From: an uncultured Oscillospiraceae bacterium
Lineage (GTDB): Bacteria; Bacillota; Clostridia; Oscillospirales; Oscillospiraceae
DNA: 64,000 nt
Assembly (NCBI GenBank): GCA_947626495.1
Contig: CANQSJ010000008.1
Span: 1-64,000 of the forward strand
Direction: 5' to 3'
Part shown: positions 33,860-42,995 of the stretch, one piece after another
How positions within the stretch are numbered: the first letter of the stretch is position 1
Layout: each line of letters opens with the position of its first letter
Made by a program: the position numbers and the translations under genes
Notes under the pieces: generated by a model
Told to the model about the DNA's origin: nothing
Database searches by the model: none
Seen by the model: the letters and a program-made list of their open reading frames with translations, nothing else

Positions 33860-35110
33860 TCAGATCTGCGGGACCGGGAAGGCGTTTTCGTCCACGATCT
33901 TTTTATATGCCACGGGGTCGGTGTCCCCCTCGGTGCTGAAAAGCAGCAGGACGGCGTTTTCATCCAGGCCCAGCGCCGCCTTCCAGTCCGCCAGCTCCGC
34001 CCGGGCCAGCATGGACGCCAGTCCCGCGGTGAAGGCGCCGGACTCCCCGCTCGTCACGCCGGCCCGGTGCAGCAGCCGCATCCCGTGGGCCGCGACCCAG
34101 TCCGGGCAGGAGAAGTAGAAATCGGCCTGGTCCCGCAGGATCGGCCAGACGACGGTGCAGGGCTCCCCGCAGTTGAGCCCGGCCATGATCGTCACCCCGC
34201 TGCCCACGGCCTCGTGGGGCGCGCCGTCATGGACCTGGGCGGAGCGGAAGATGCACGCCACCTCCCGGGGCTCCACGATGGCGGCGGTGAGGGGCGCGGC
34301 GGCATAGCGGCTGCGCAGGTATCCCAGCACCCCGCCCGCCATGGCCCCCACACCCGCCTGCAGAAACACGTGGGTGGGCCGCTCGCCCGCGGTGTCCAGC
34401 TGGGCGGCGGCCTCCCAGGCCATGGTGGTATAGCCTTGGACGATGGTCCGGGGGATCTGCTCATAGCCCGGCCAGGAGGTGTCCTGGATCAGGGTCCAGC
34501 CCTTCTCCTCCGCCATCCTGGCCGCATAGCGGACGGCGCCGTCATAAGTGAGGTCGGTGATGAGCACCTCGGCCCGGCCGGCGTCGCGGATCGCCTGCGC
34601 CCGCAAAGGCGACGAGCCCCTGGGCATGTACACATGGGCGCTGCAGCCCAGCTTGGACGCCGCCCAGACGACTCCCTTGCCGTGGTTGCCGTCGGTGGCG
34701 GTGGCGAACACCATTCTCTCCACCCGCTCCCGCAGCGGCGGGGCCTGCAGCTGGGCGAAGGAGACCTGATCCCGGCGCAGGCCCAGCTGGTCGCACACCG
34801 CGCAATACAGGGCGTAGATGCCGCCCAGGCCCTTGAACGCCTTCAGCCCGAAGCGCGTCGACTCGTCCTTGACGAAGACGGCGCGCACGCCCAACTCCTC
34901 CGCCAGCGCGTCCAGTCTGACCAGCGCCGTCTCCCTGTATTCCGGAAGGGCGGTGTGGATGGCCCGGACGGCCGCCGTCTCCTCCGGACCCAAAAAGGCG
35001 GGGCCCGGCCCGTGGTCCGGCGACGGGTTGACGACCATTTCCATGCCCAGGCGGCTGTGCGTCTGCGCCTCGCCGGCGGGCGGCCGCTTCTGCCGGTCCA
35101 TGTTCTCCAT
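33860..35110 (-). CDS. dpaL: Diaminopropionate ammonia-lyase
   Basis: This 416-residue PLP enzyme of fold type II converts 2,3-diaminopropionate to pyruvate and ammonia in characterised members. The PLP-binding Lys lies in VKDESTRFGLKAFKGLGG, the family signature, and the phosphate-binding and substrate regions show ATDGNHGKGVVWAA and GVGAMAGGVLGYL. The start at 35110 is chosen for GGAGG upstream; the ORF track start is 87 codons too long. Length is close to that of the Escherichia coli enzyme (about 400). It is divergent from the spore-protein gene and may supply nitrogen together with the peptide-use operon to its right. Confidence 0.88.
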   Translation of the reverse strand: MENMDRQKRPPAGEAQTHSRLGMEMVVNPSPDHGPGPAFLGPEETAAVRAIHTALPEYRETALVRLDALAEELGVRAVFVKDESTRFGLKAFKGLGGIYALYCAVCDQLGLRRDQVSFAQLQAPPLRERVERMVFATATDGNHGKGVVWAASKLGCSAHVYMPRGSSPLRAQAIRDAGRAEVLITDLTYDGAVRYAARMAEEKGWTLIQDTSWPGYEQIPRTIVQGYTTMAWEAAAQLDTAGERPTHVFLQAGVGAMAGGVLGYLRSRYAAAPLTAAIVEPREVACIFRSAQVHDGAPHEAVGSGVTIMAGLNCGEPCTVVWPILRDQADFYFSCPDWVAAHGMRLLHRAGVTSGESGAFTAGLASMLARAELADWKAALGLDENAVLLLFSTEGDTDPVAYKKIVDENAFPVPQI

Positions 35111-35148
35111 CCGGATCAGCCTCCTTTTTTGCTTTTTCTTGTGATACC

Positions 35149-35177
35149 AGCATAACACGGACCCGGCCGATTTACAA
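35149..35177 (-). promoter_or_regulatory. Possible promoter of dpaL
   Basis: On the minus strand TTGTAA and TATGCT are separated by 17 bases, about 32 bases before the predicted start region of dpaL. Each element matches four of six consensus bases. Confidence 0.35.
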
Positions 35178-35395
35178 TAAATTTCCATATCGCGCTGCGC
35201 AAAATCCCATAAAAATATGCCGGTCCGGCGCGCCGGGAAAAATACGCCCACCGACAAAAATTGGCTATCATAACGGCGGGGAAAATGCAGAACATATAGC
35301 CGGACAAATCGAAAGGGCGGCATTGCGAAATGGCGGTGCGCCGTTTCGGACAGCCGATCCTTCCGGTCCAATGCAACGGAAAGGAGTTAAGAAAA

Positions 35396-35593
35396 ATGGC
35401 GAAGAATTCCAACCAGCTCGTGAACCCCAACGCCCGCGAGGCGATGAACCGGTTCAAGATGGAAGCCGCCTCTGAGGTGGGCGTCAGCCTGAAGCAGGGT
35501 TACAACGGCGACCTGACCAGCCGTCAGGCCGGTTCCGTGGGCGGCCAGATGGTCAAAAAGATGATCGAGGCCTACGAGAACGGCATGAAGTAA
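35396..35593 (+). CDS. Alpha/beta-type small acid-soluble spore protein
   Basis: This 65-residue DNA-binding protein coats and protects spore DNA. Family features include NPNAREAMNRFKMEAASEVG, containing the GPR-protease cleavage region, and LTSRQAGSVGGQMVKKMIEAYE, the DNA-binding helix. AAAGGAG lies before the ATG at 35396; the longer ORF start is not supported. It indicates that the organism forms endospores. Expression would be under a forespore sigma factor; a CATATA element at 35293 could be part of such a promoter but the spacing is not convincing. Confidence 0.95.
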   Translation: MAKNSNQLVNPNAREAMNRFKMEAASEVGVSLKQGYNGDLTSRQAGSVGGQMVKKMIEAYENGMK

Positions 35594-35612
35594 GCTCCGC
35601 TGGAAAGCACGG

Positions 35613-35645
35613 CGGCGCGGCGGGAGACCGCCGCGCCGTTTTTTT
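35613..35645 (+). terminator. Terminator of the spore-protein gene
   Basis: CGGCGCGGCGG and its exact complement with a GAGA loop are followed by seven T residues, 20 bases after the stop codon. Confidence 0.9.
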
Positions 35646-35767
35646 GCGCCTCCCGGCACGAAAGATCCGGCGGCGGTACATAGAGCCCCACGGAGAAAGA
35701 GGACGCCCCGCCACAGATGCACAATTCCGGCCGCGAAATGCGGAAAAAGTCTGTCCATTCTACCAAG

Positions 35768-35796
35768 TTGACGGATTATGGCGAATTAGATAAAAT
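35768..35796 (+). promoter_or_regulatory. Promoter of the amidohydrolase/peptide-transport operon
   Basis: TTGACG and TAAAAT are separated by 17 bases. The leader to the first gene is about 70 bases and contains an inverted repeat. The 280-base stretch between the spore-protein gene and this operon holds only the terminator, this promoter and that repeat. Confidence 0.75.
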
Positions 35797-35818
35797 GTGC
35801 AGAATTTATCCACCACTT

Positions 35819-35836
35819 TGCATTGTTATAAATGCA
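35819..35836. promoter_or_regulatory. Inverted repeat in the operon leader
   Basis: TGCATT and AATGCA flank six A/T-rich bases, about 16-33 bases after the predicted transcription start. It may be a repressor site; no regulator gene is adjacent. Confidence 0.35.
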
Positions 35837-35873
35837 GCGCTTTAATAATTTAAATCAAGAAAGGCGGATGTAT

Positions 35874-37031
35874 ATGCTGATTCAAAACGGCAACGTCCAC
35901 GACGGTCTCGGCCACGTGCTGAAGCAGGACGTGCGGATCGCCGACGGACTGATCACGGCGCTGGGGACTCTCCGTCCGGAGGCGGGCGAAGAGGTATTCG
36001 ACGCTGCGGGGATGGAGGTCCTGCCCGGTTTCGTGCAGGCGCTCTCCGTCTGGGGCATCATGGGCAACACCACCGAGATCCGGCCCTCGTCCAACGACAA
36101 CGACGAGAAGAGCAACCCGATCACGCCGGAGCTGGACGGCTTTTACGCTTTCAACGGCCGCGCCGCCACGGCGCAGCAGTTGGGCGCCTTCGGTCTGACC
36201 TCCTGCGGCGTCGCCCCCACGGACAACAACCTGTTCGGCGGCACCATCGCCGCCTTCTCGGTGGACGGACTGAACCCCTATAAGATGGTGCTGGGCCGCG
36301 GCCTGGGCATGATGGCCTCCGTCACGCCGAACCTGAAGACGACCTACGGCGCCCGCCAGATGGCGCCCATGACCCGGATGTGGATCTTCACCAACCTGGC
36401 CGAGCAGCTGCGCAAGGCGGCGGAGTACAAGGAAGAGCCGGAAAAGCCCAAGGACGACAAGCTGGCCGCCATCCGTCGGGTGGTGGACGGGGAGCTGCCC
36501 CTCTTCGTCTCCTGCGACTCGGCGCTGGCCGCCCAGCGGGTGCACGAGATCACCGCGCCCTATGAAAAGCTCCGCCTGGTGCTGGTCAACGGCTTCGGCC
36601 TGACCGGCGAGGAGCAGTGGATCATCGAAAAGAAGATCCCGATCATCGTCCGCACGGCCTCGCTCCCCTTGGACGAGTTCGCGATGACCCTCTCCCTCCC
36701 CGCCATGGCGAAGTTCGCCCAGGCGGGCGTGCCGGTGGCTCTCAGCGGCGAGAACAGCAACGCCTTCGCCGCCCGGGAGGATCTGCTGTGGAACGCCTCG
36801 GAGATGATGCGGGTGATGCACGACGGCGAGCAGGTGCTGTCGATGGTGACCAGCATCCCCGCCCGGATTCTGGGGATCGACGACAAGGTGGGCTCCATCG
36901 AGACCGGCAAGCGCGCCGACATCGTGCTGTGGAGCGCGGACCCGATGCTGACCTACCAGGCAAAGATCGTCCGCACCTATCAGGGCGGCGAGATCATCTA
37001 CAAGGAAGGGGATGCGATGAAATGCTTGTGA
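35874..37031 (+). CDS. Amidohydrolase-fold protein lacking metal ligands (likely pseudoenzyme)
   Basis: This protein of about 385 residues has the N- and C-terminal beta sandwich and barrel plan of amidohydrolases (MLIQNGNVHDG; KVGSIETGKRADIVLWSADP). The metal-binding HxH after strand 1 is replaced: the segment reads GFVQALSVWG where the next gene has GFVDAHSHVG. The expected barrel His residues are also absent (LFVSCDSALAAQ, LVLVNGFG), and the usual Asp reads ALSGENSN. It is therefore unlikely to be a metal-dependent hydrolase and may act as a regulatory or structural partner of the next protein. The ATG at 35874 has AAAGG nine bases upstream. Its end overlaps the next gene by ten bases. Confidence 0.8.
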   Translation: MLIQNGNVHDGLGHVLKQDVRIADGLITALGTLRPEAGEEVFDAAGMEVLPGFVQALSVWGIMGNTTEIRPSSNDNDEKSNPITPELDGFYAFNGRAATAQQLGAFGLTSCGVAPTDNNLFGGTIAAFSVDGLNPYKMVLGRGLGMMASVTPNLKTTYGARQMAPMTRMWIFTNLAEQLRKAAEYKEEPEKPKDDKLAAIRRVVDGELPLFVSCDSALAAQRVHEITAPYEKLRLVLVNGFGLTGEEQWIIEKKIPIIVRTASLPLDEFAMTLSLPAMAKFAQAGVPVALSGENSNAFAAREDLLWNASEMMRVMHDGEQVLSMVTSIPARILGIDDKVGSIETGKRADIVLWSADPMLTYQAKIVRTYQGGEIIYKEGDAMKCL

Positions 37032-38173
37032 TCAAAAACGCGACCATCTATACCATGGACGACGCCACGGGCGTCGTGCAGGCGGACCTTCGGATCGACG
37101 GCGGCAAGATCGCCGAGATCGGCCGTGACCTGAGCACGGACGGCGCGCAGGTGATCGACGCGGCGGGAAAGGTCGTCACGCCTGGCTTCGTCGACGCCCA
37201 CAGCCACGTGGGCGGCATCGGCCCGGGCATGGCGGAGGAGGACCTCAACGAGCTGACCACGCCTCTGACCCCGGAGCTGGACGCCTATTACGGCATCAAC
37301 CCCGACGACAAGCAGTTCAAAAACACCATCGCCCAGGGCATCACCACCTCGTGCCTCGCGCCGGGCTCCGGCAACGTGGTGTGCGGCTGGGTCATGGCCT
37401 ACAAGTCCGCGGGCAAGGACCGGGTGGTGCGCCGCCCGGTGGCGATGAAGGGCGCCATGGGCATCAACCCCAAGGGCGTCTATTCCCAGAAGAACCAGTC
37501 CCCCATGACCCGTATGGCCATCGCGAACACCATGCGCACCTATCTGCGCAACGTGAAGGATTATATGAAAAAGAAGGCCGACGCCGGGGACGACGCGGCC
37601 AAGATGCCTCCCTATGACCTGGGGCTGGAGCACGGCATCCCGGTGATCGAGAAGAAGATCCCCCTGAAGGTGCACAGCTACATGCACGACATGATGACCG
37701 TGCTGGAGATCGCCAAGGAGTTCGACATCCTGATCACCCTGGACCACGCCCAGGGCTGCTCTGACTATCTGGAGGAGCTCACCGATCCCCACGTGCACGG
37801 CATCATCTTTGGGCCCACCAGCGCCCAGCTGTTCCCCGGCGAGGGCGGCAAACTGGACCCGGAGTGCTGCAAGCTGTTCGACGACCGGGGCGTGCCCATC
37901 GCGGTCATGACCGACGCGCCGGTGACGGTGGTCAACATGCTCGTCTATGAGATGGGCGAGGCCGTCCGCCACGGCATGGACCCGGTGCGGGCGCTGGCGC
38001 TGGTCACCAGCAACGCCGCGAAGATCGTGGGCGTCGAGGACCGCGTCGGCTCGCTGGCCGTGGGCAAGGACGCGGACGTGCTGATCTGGACGAAGCTGCC
38101 CAGCGAGGCCACGGACGCCGTGCTGGAGCGCGTGCTGATCGACGGCGAGACTGTTTTTGAGAAAGAGACCTGA
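37022..38173 (+). CDS. Amidohydrolase (catalytically complete partner)
   Basis: This 383-residue amidohydrolase keeps the metal-binding motif (TPGFVDAHSHVGG, HxH at about residues 60-62), barrel His residues (LKVHSYMHDM, ITLDHAQG) and the catalytic Asp (IAVMTDAPV). The C-terminus has the usual GSLAVGKDADVLIW. The family cleaves amide bonds in rings, dipeptides and acylated amino acids; the substrate here is unknown but the operon suggests a peptide or modified peptide. GGAAGGGG lies before the start, which is inside the end of the upstream pseudoenzyme gene, so equal amounts of the two proteins are likely. Confidence 0.85.
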   Translation: MLVIKNATIYTMDDATGVVQADLRIDGGKIAEIGRDLSTDGAQVIDAAGKVVTPGFVDAHSHVGGIGPGMAEEDLNELTTPLTPELDAYYGINPDDKQFKNTIAQGITTSCLAPGSGNVVCGWVMAYKSAGKDRVVRRPVAMKGAMGINPKGVYSQKNQSPMTRMAIANTMRTYLRNVKDYMKKKADAGDDAAKMPPYDLGLEHGIPVIEKKIPLKVHSYMHDMMTVLEIAKEFDILITLDHAQGCSDYLEELTDPHVHGIIFGPTSAQLFPGEGGKLDPECCKLFDDRGVPIAVMTDAPVTVVNMLVYEMGEAVRHGMDPVRALALVTSNAAKIVGVEDRVGSLAVGKDADVLIWTKLPSEATDAVLERVLIDGETVFEKET

Positions 38174-38176
38174 TCC

Positions 38177-40156
38177 ATGAAATATACATACCCTGCATGT
38201 AAAACCGTGGACACGGTGGAGGACTGGTTCGGCACGAAGCTGCCGGATCCCTATGCGTGGCTGAAAAACGCAAAGGACCCGGAGGTGCTGGACTTTGTCG
38301 CCCGGGAGAACGCCTATACGGACGCCTTCTTCCCCCAGGAGGATCTGGACGCCATGATCGCCCAGCTCAAGGCGCAGGCTCTCCCGGAGCTGCCGGACAG
38401 CATCACCCCCTGGCGGGACGGGTATCTCGCCTCCGTCATGCACGCCGGCGACTATGAGGTCTGCGTGCTGGACAAGCAGCTCCGTCCCACCGGCGCCCTG
38501 CCGGAGATCCCGTCGCTGACGGGCACGATTTTCCGCGCGGCGCCCTGCCCCAAGGACGACAACATCCTCGCGGTCATGCTCCTGAAGCCCGGCGCGCCGC
38601 GGCTGACGGTGGCGGTGTGCGACGTCCAGGCGCGGCAGGTGCTCCACCAGATCGACATGGTGTTCGGCTGCACCTGGTCAAAGGCGGACGGCTGCCTGTA
38701 CTACGGCTTCACCCAGGCCGATTCGGAGAAGCAGACCAGCCGCACGACCTATTACCGCTATGACCCGGCCACCCGCCGGGAGACGGTCGCCTGCGAGGAC
38801 GACAGCTACGCCATCTTCGGCCAGGAGTGGGCCTCCCACGACGGTTCGTATCTGGTGGCCCAGATCTGCCGGGACTACGCCTTCGGCAACTGGGTGTCCA
38901 TCGACTGCCGCACGGGGCAGGTGCACCGCCTGACCCAGGAGCCCACGGAGTGGTACTACGTGGACTCGGTGGACGACTGCCACTATTTCATCACCATGTC
39001 CGAGGCCGCCCACGGCGCGGTGATCCGCGTGGACAACGACGGCAACCGGGAGACGGTGCTGCCGGAGAGCGAAGCGGTGATCCTGGAGAGCGGTTTCTGG
39101 GCGGGCGGCAAGCTGTTCGCCATCGCCCGCCGGGATGTCTCCGCATGCCTGCTGGACATCGGCTCCGGCCGGGAGATCCCCCTGCCCAGCGAGCACTGCT
39201 CCCTGGCGCCGGCGGGCCGGGCGGAGGACGGTATGATCCTGCGGCTGGAGTCCTTTGTCGACGCGCCGCAGCTGCTGCTCTTCGACGGGGAGAGCTTCCG
39301 GACGGTGCTGCGCAGCGCCCAGCGGGAGCATCCGGACGTGGTGGTGGAGCAGCGCTTCGCCCCCTCCACAGGCGACGGCCAGCGGATCCCCTATTACATC
39401 GTATACCGCCGGGGCACGAAGCTGGACGGGAAGAACCCCGTGCTCATGTACGGCTACGGCGGCTATAACATCAGCATGCCGCCGGAATACACCGAGAGCG
39501 TCTCCCAGACCCAGGTCCCCGCGTGGGTGGAGGCCGGCGGCGTCTATGTCCACTGCAACCTGCGGGGCGGCAACGAATACGGGCCGAAGTGGCACGAGGC
39601 CGGTATGGGGCTGCAGAAGCGGCACTGCTACGAGGATTTCATCGGCATCGCCGAGCAGATCATCCGCGACGGCTGGACGGAGAAGGGACGGATCGTCATC
39701 TCCGGCTGCTCCAACGGCGGACTGCTGATGTCCGCGCTGGTCACGATGCGGCCGGATCTGTGGGGCTGCGTGATCGACTCCGTCCCCCATACCGACATGA
39801 TCCACTTCGCCGAGGACGACCGGGGCCCCATGTACATCACCGAGTACGGCAACCCCCGGGAGAGCGCCGAGGTCTTCCAGTATCTGCTGAGCTATTCCCC
39901 GTACTACAACGTCCGGGAGACGGCGTACCCGCCCACCTACATCCAGACGGGCGAGCTGGACAACAACGTCCCCCCCTATCACGGCAAAAAGTTCGCGGCG
40001 CGGATGCAGGCGCTGAACCGCAGCGACAACCCGATCCTGCTGCGCGTGCTGGCGGAGGGGAGCCATGACCGGGGCAAGGGCGAGGCGTTCTGGCGCACCA
40101 TCGCCGAGATGCACCTCTTTATGAAATACGCCCTCGGGGAGGAATCGACGTGCTGA
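38177..40156 (+). CDS. Prolyl oligopeptidase-family serine peptidase (S9)
   Basis: This 659-residue protein has the N-terminal segment YPACKTVDTVEDWFGTKLPDPYAWL typical of S9A enzymes, a beta-propeller region (about 70-400), and an alpha/beta-hydrolase domain with the nucleophile in GCSNGGLLMS (about residue 513), an Asp in QTGELDNNVPPYHGKKF and the His in EGSHDRGKG. It would cut short peptides, preferably at Pro, inside the cell since no signal peptide is visible. It starts four bases after the amidohydrolase gene and overlaps the permease gene by seven bases, consistent with processing of imported peptides. Confidence 0.9.
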   Translation: MKYTYPACKTVDTVEDWFGTKLPDPYAWLKNAKDPEVLDFVARENAYTDAFFPQEDLDAMIAQLKAQALPELPDSITPWRDGYLASVMHAGDYEVCVLDKQLRPTGALPEIPSLTGTIFRAAPCPKDDNILAVMLLKPGAPRLTVAVCDVQARQVLHQIDMVFGCTWSKADGCLYYGFTQADSEKQTSRTTYYRYDPATRRETVACEDDSYAIFGQEWASHDGSYLVAQICRDYAFGNWVSIDCRTGQVHRLTQEPTEWYYVDSVDDCHYFITMSEAAHGAVIRVDNDGNRETVLPESEAVILESGFWAGGKLFAIARRDVSACLLDIGSGREIPLPSEHCSLAPAGRAEDGMILRLESFVDAPQLLLFDGESFRTVLRSAQREHPDVVVEQRFAPSTGDGQRIPYYIVYRRGTKLDGKNPVLMYGYGGYNISMPPEYTESVSQTQVPAWVEAGGVYVHCNLRGGNEYGPKWHEAGMGLQKRHCYEDFIGIAEQIIRDGWTEKGRIVISGCSNGGLLMSALVTMRPDLWGCVIDSVPHTDMIHFAEDDRGPMYITEYGNPRESAEVFQYLLSYSPYYNVRETAYPPTYIQTGELDNNVPPYHGKKFAARMQALNRSDNPILLRVLAEGSHDRGKGEAFWRTIAEMHLFMKYALGEESTC

Positions 40157-41076
40157 AGTACACCCTCAAACGGCTGCTCTTTATGATCCCCTCGATCCTC
40201 ATCATCACCTTTCTGACCTTCTTCATCATGTCCAAATCCGCCGGCAGCCCGGGCAGCGTGGCGCTGGGCATGCAGGCCTCCAAGGAGGACATCGCGGCCT
40301 ATAACCACGCCATCGGCTATGACCGGCCGCTGCTGGTGCGCTACGGCGACTACATGCTGGGCGCCGTCCAGGGCGACCTGGGCGAGAGCTACAAGGCGCA
40401 GCTGCCGGTCAGCAAGGTGCTGCTGCCGAAGTTCCCCATTACCTGCAAGCTGGCGATCCTGGCGGTGCTGCTCTCGGCGCTGATCGGCATCCCCATCGGC
40501 GTGCTGGCGGCCGTGCGAAAAGGCAGCATCGCGGACACGGGGGTGACGGTGGTCTCTCTGGTGCTGGCCTCCATGCCGGGCTTCTGGCTGGCGCTGCTGA
40601 TGATGCTGCTGTTCTCCCTGAAGCTGGGGCTGCTCCCCACCTTCGGCCTTGGGACGTGGAAAAACTACGTCATGCCCCTCACCACCCTGTCCCTGCCCAG
40701 CGCGGCCTATGTGGCGCGGATGGTGCGCATCACGATGATCAACGAGCTCAGCTCCGATTACGTGCGCACGGCCCGGGCCAAGGGCGCAGGTCCGGCGCGG
40801 ATCGTGTTCCTGCACGTGCTGCGCAACGCCCTTGTGCCGGTCATCACCACTCTGGGCATGAACTTCGCCGGCCTTCTGGGCGGCGCGGTCATCGTGGAGC
40901 AGGTGTTCGGCCTGCCGGGGGTGGGGCAGGAGATCCTCAACGCCATCAACGCAAAAGACTCCCCCATCGTCTTAGGTTCAACGATCATTCTGTCCCTGCT
41001 ATACATGGTGATCATGCTGGTCATGGATCTTATCAATGCGCTTTTGAACCCGAAGATCCGGGACAATCTGGGTTAA
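40150..41076 (+). CDS. Oligopeptide ABC transporter permease, DppB/OppB-type
   Basis: This 308-residue permease has six membrane helices and the cytoplasmic EAA-like motif (NELSSDYVRTARAKGAGPARIVFLHVLRNAL). The N-terminal helix (LLFMIPSILIITFLTFFIM) and GDLGESYK are typical of the DppB type. It forms the channel with the DppC-type permease encoded next and overlaps the peptidase gene, so the transporter and peptidase are one unit. The start ATG/GTG region lies inside the peptidase gene; GAGGAATC precedes it. Confidence 0.92.
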   Translation: MLKYTLKRLLFMIPSILIITFLTFFIMSKSAGSPGSVALGMQASKEDIAAYNHAIGYDRPLLVRYGDYMLGAVQGDLGESYKAQLPVSKVLLPKFPITCKLAILAVLLSALIGIPIGVLAAVRKGSIADTGVTVVSLVLASMPGFWLALLMMLLFSLKLGLLPTFGLGTWKNYVMPLTTLSLPSAAYVARMVRITMINELSSDYVRTARAKGAGPARIVFLHVLRNALVPVITTLGMNFAGLLGGAVIVEQVFGLPGVGQEILNAINAKDSPIVLGSTIILSLLYMVIMLVMDLINALLNPKIRDNLG

Positions 41077-41089
41077 GGAGGGCATTGTT

Positions 41090-41986
41090 GTGACAAAACA
41101 CAGACACAAACGGCAGGACCGCCTGGGCGAGATGGCCGGGCGGACCAACCCCGTGGCCGACGTCTGGCGGAATTTCCGGCACCATCCCGTCTCCATGGCG
41201 GCCATGATCGTGCTGGTGGCCATGATCATCATGGCCATCGCGGCGGGCTTCATCTGGGACTATGAGACGGACGTGGTGGCCATCCACGCCGCAGACAGAC
41301 TGCAGCCCCCCTCCGCCGCCCACTGGTTCGGCACCGACGACTTCGGTCGGGACGTGTTCATCCGCGTGATGTACGGCGCCCGGTATTCCCTGTTCATCGG
41401 GATCGTCACCTCGGCGGTGTCCATGGTGTTCGGCATCGTGATCGGCGCCTCCTGCGCCTACTTCGGCGGCGCGTACGATGCGGTCATCATGCGTATTATG
41501 GACGCGATCGTCTGCATCCCGTCCATGCTTCTGATGCTGGCCCTCGTGGCGGTGCTGGGCAAGGGCATGAAGGGCATGATCATCGCCATGACCTTCGTCT
41601 CAGTCCCCGGCTACGCCCGGATCATCCGTTCCATCGTGCTGGGCGTGGTACACCAGGAGTACATCGAGGCGGCGCTGGCGTCGGGCACCAGCCACGTGGA
41701 GATCATCCGGCGGCACATCCTGCCCAACTGCTTCGGCCCCATCCTCGTGGACGTGCTGATGAGCGTTTCCGGCTGCATCATGTCCGCCTCCAGCCTGAGC
41801 TTTCTGAGCATGGGCATCCAGGTGCCCGCGCCGGAGTGGGGCGCCATGCTGAGCGGCGCCACGAAGCTGATGCAGCTCAGCCCGCACCTGGCCATTTTCC
41901 CGGGCCTTGCCATCCTGCTCACGTCGCTGTGCTTCAACCTGATCGGCGACGGGCTGACGGATGCGCTGGACCCGAAGAGCCGTTGA
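41090..41986 (+). CDS. Oligopeptide ABC transporter permease, DppC/OppC-type
   Basis: This 298-residue permease starts with a GTG seven bases after AAGGAGGG. It shows the DppC features: a cytoplasmic N-terminus, a first helix (AAMIVLVAMIIMAIAAGFIW), HWFGTDDFGRDVFIRVMYGARYS and the EAA-like loop (EYIEAALASGTSHVEIIRRHILPN). It is the second half of the transport channel. The gap to its partner is 13 bases and to the next ATPase gene 13 bases. Confidence 0.92.
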   Translation: MTKHRHKRQDRLGEMAGRTNPVADVWRNFRHHPVSMAAMIVLVAMIIMAIAAGFIWDYETDVVAIHAADRLQPPSAAHWFGTDDFGRDVFIRVMYGARYSLFIGIVTSAVSMVFGIVIGASCAYFGGAYDAVIMRIMDAIVCIPSMLLMLALVAVLGKGMKGMIIAMTFVSVPGYARIIRSIVLGVVHQEYIEAALASGTSHVEIIRRHILPNCFGPILVDVLMSVSGCIMSASSLSFLSMGIQVPAPEWGAMLSGATKLMQLSPHLAIFPGLAILLTSLCFNLIGDGLTDALDPKSR

Positions 41987-41999
41987 GGAGGGCAGCGCG

Positions 42000-42995
42000 A
42001 TGCAATCAGACAATCTGATCGAAGTGCGCGGTCTGCGCACGGTTCTGCCCCTGAAAAACAAGGAGCTGGCCGCTCCCGTCGACGACATTGATCTGGACAT
42101 CCCCCTGCGCAAGACCGTCGGTCTCGTGGGCGAGTCCGGCTGCGGCAAGTCCATGACCGCCCGCTCCATCATGCGCCTGCTGGACTACCCCATCCACATC
42201 CAGGAGGGCACCATCGCCTTCCGGCGGGAGGGCGGCAGCGAGATCGATCTGGCGGCGATCTCCGAAAAGGAAATGCGGGGCGTCCGCGGCCGGGAGATCT
42301 CCATGATCTTCCAGGAGCCCATGACGGCGCTGAACCCCTCCATCACGGTGGGCAAGCAGGTGCGGGAGGCCATTACCCTGCACGAGAACATCTCCCGCAG
42401 CGCGGCGAAGGAGCGGGTCATCAAGGCCTTTTACGACGTGGGGATCCCCGAGCCGGAGCAGCGCTACCACGCCTATCCCCACCAGCTCTCCGGCGGTCTG
42501 CGCCAGCGGATCTGCATCGCCATGGCCATGGTCCTGCAGCCCGCGTTCCTCATCGCCGACGAGCCCACCACCGCGCTGGACGTGACCGTGGAGGCCCAGA
42601 TCCTGGCGCTGATGAAGCAGCTGCAGCAGGACAACGACATGTCCATCCTGCTGATCACCCACAACCTGGGCGTGGTCGCGGACATCTGCGACGAGGTCAA
42701 CGTGATGTACGCCGGCCAGATCGTCGAGCACGCGGAAAAGGCGGAGCTGTTCCGCCGGACGCTGCACCCCTACACCCGCGGCCTGATGAAGGCGATCCCC
42801 CGCGTGCGCGGCAGCATGGAGGGAGAGCTGTACACCATTCAAGGAACGGTCCCCAGCCTGAGCCAGATGCCCACGGCCTGCCGCTTCTGCGCCCGCTGCC
42901 CCTATGCCCAGGAGCAGTGCAGAAACGAGATGCCGTCCCTTCGCGACGTCGGCAACGGACACCTTGTCCGCTGCTTCCGGGAGGTGGAGCCATGA
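42000..42995 (+). CDS. Oligopeptide ABC transporter ATPase, DppD-type
   Basis: This 331-residue ATPase has [16 protein letters not shown] (Walker A), [16 protein letters not shown] (signature, with L in place of the common Q or M after GG), [12 protein letters not shown] (Walker B) and the C-terminal Cys motif of the oligopeptide group ([14 protein letters not shown]), a likely iron-sulfur or zinc site. GAGGAGGG lies before the ATG at 42000. It energises import together with the DppF-type ATPase, whose start codon overlaps its stop. Confidence 0.92.
   Translation: MQSDNLIEVRGLRTVLPLKNKELAAPVDDIDLDIPLRKTVGLVGESGCGKSMTARSIMRLLDYPIHIQEGTIAFRREGGSEIDLAAISEKEMRGVRGREISMIFQEPMTALNPSITVGKQVREAITLHENISRSAAKERVIKAFYDVGIPEPEQRYHAYPHQLSGGLRQRICIAMAMVLQPAFLIADEPTTALDVTVEAQILALMKQLQQDNDMSILLITHNLGVVADICDEVNVMYAGQIVEHAEKAELFRRTLHPYTRGLMKAIPRVRGSMEGELYTIQGTVPSLSQMPTACRFCARCPYAQEQCRNEMPSLRDVGNGHLVRCFREVEP

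Noticed and set aside
35266-35298. Sigma-G promoter for the spore-protein gene
   Set aside because: CATATA at 35293 is a partial match, but the upstream element TCATAA is 19 bases away and the match is weak, so it is not listed as a feature.
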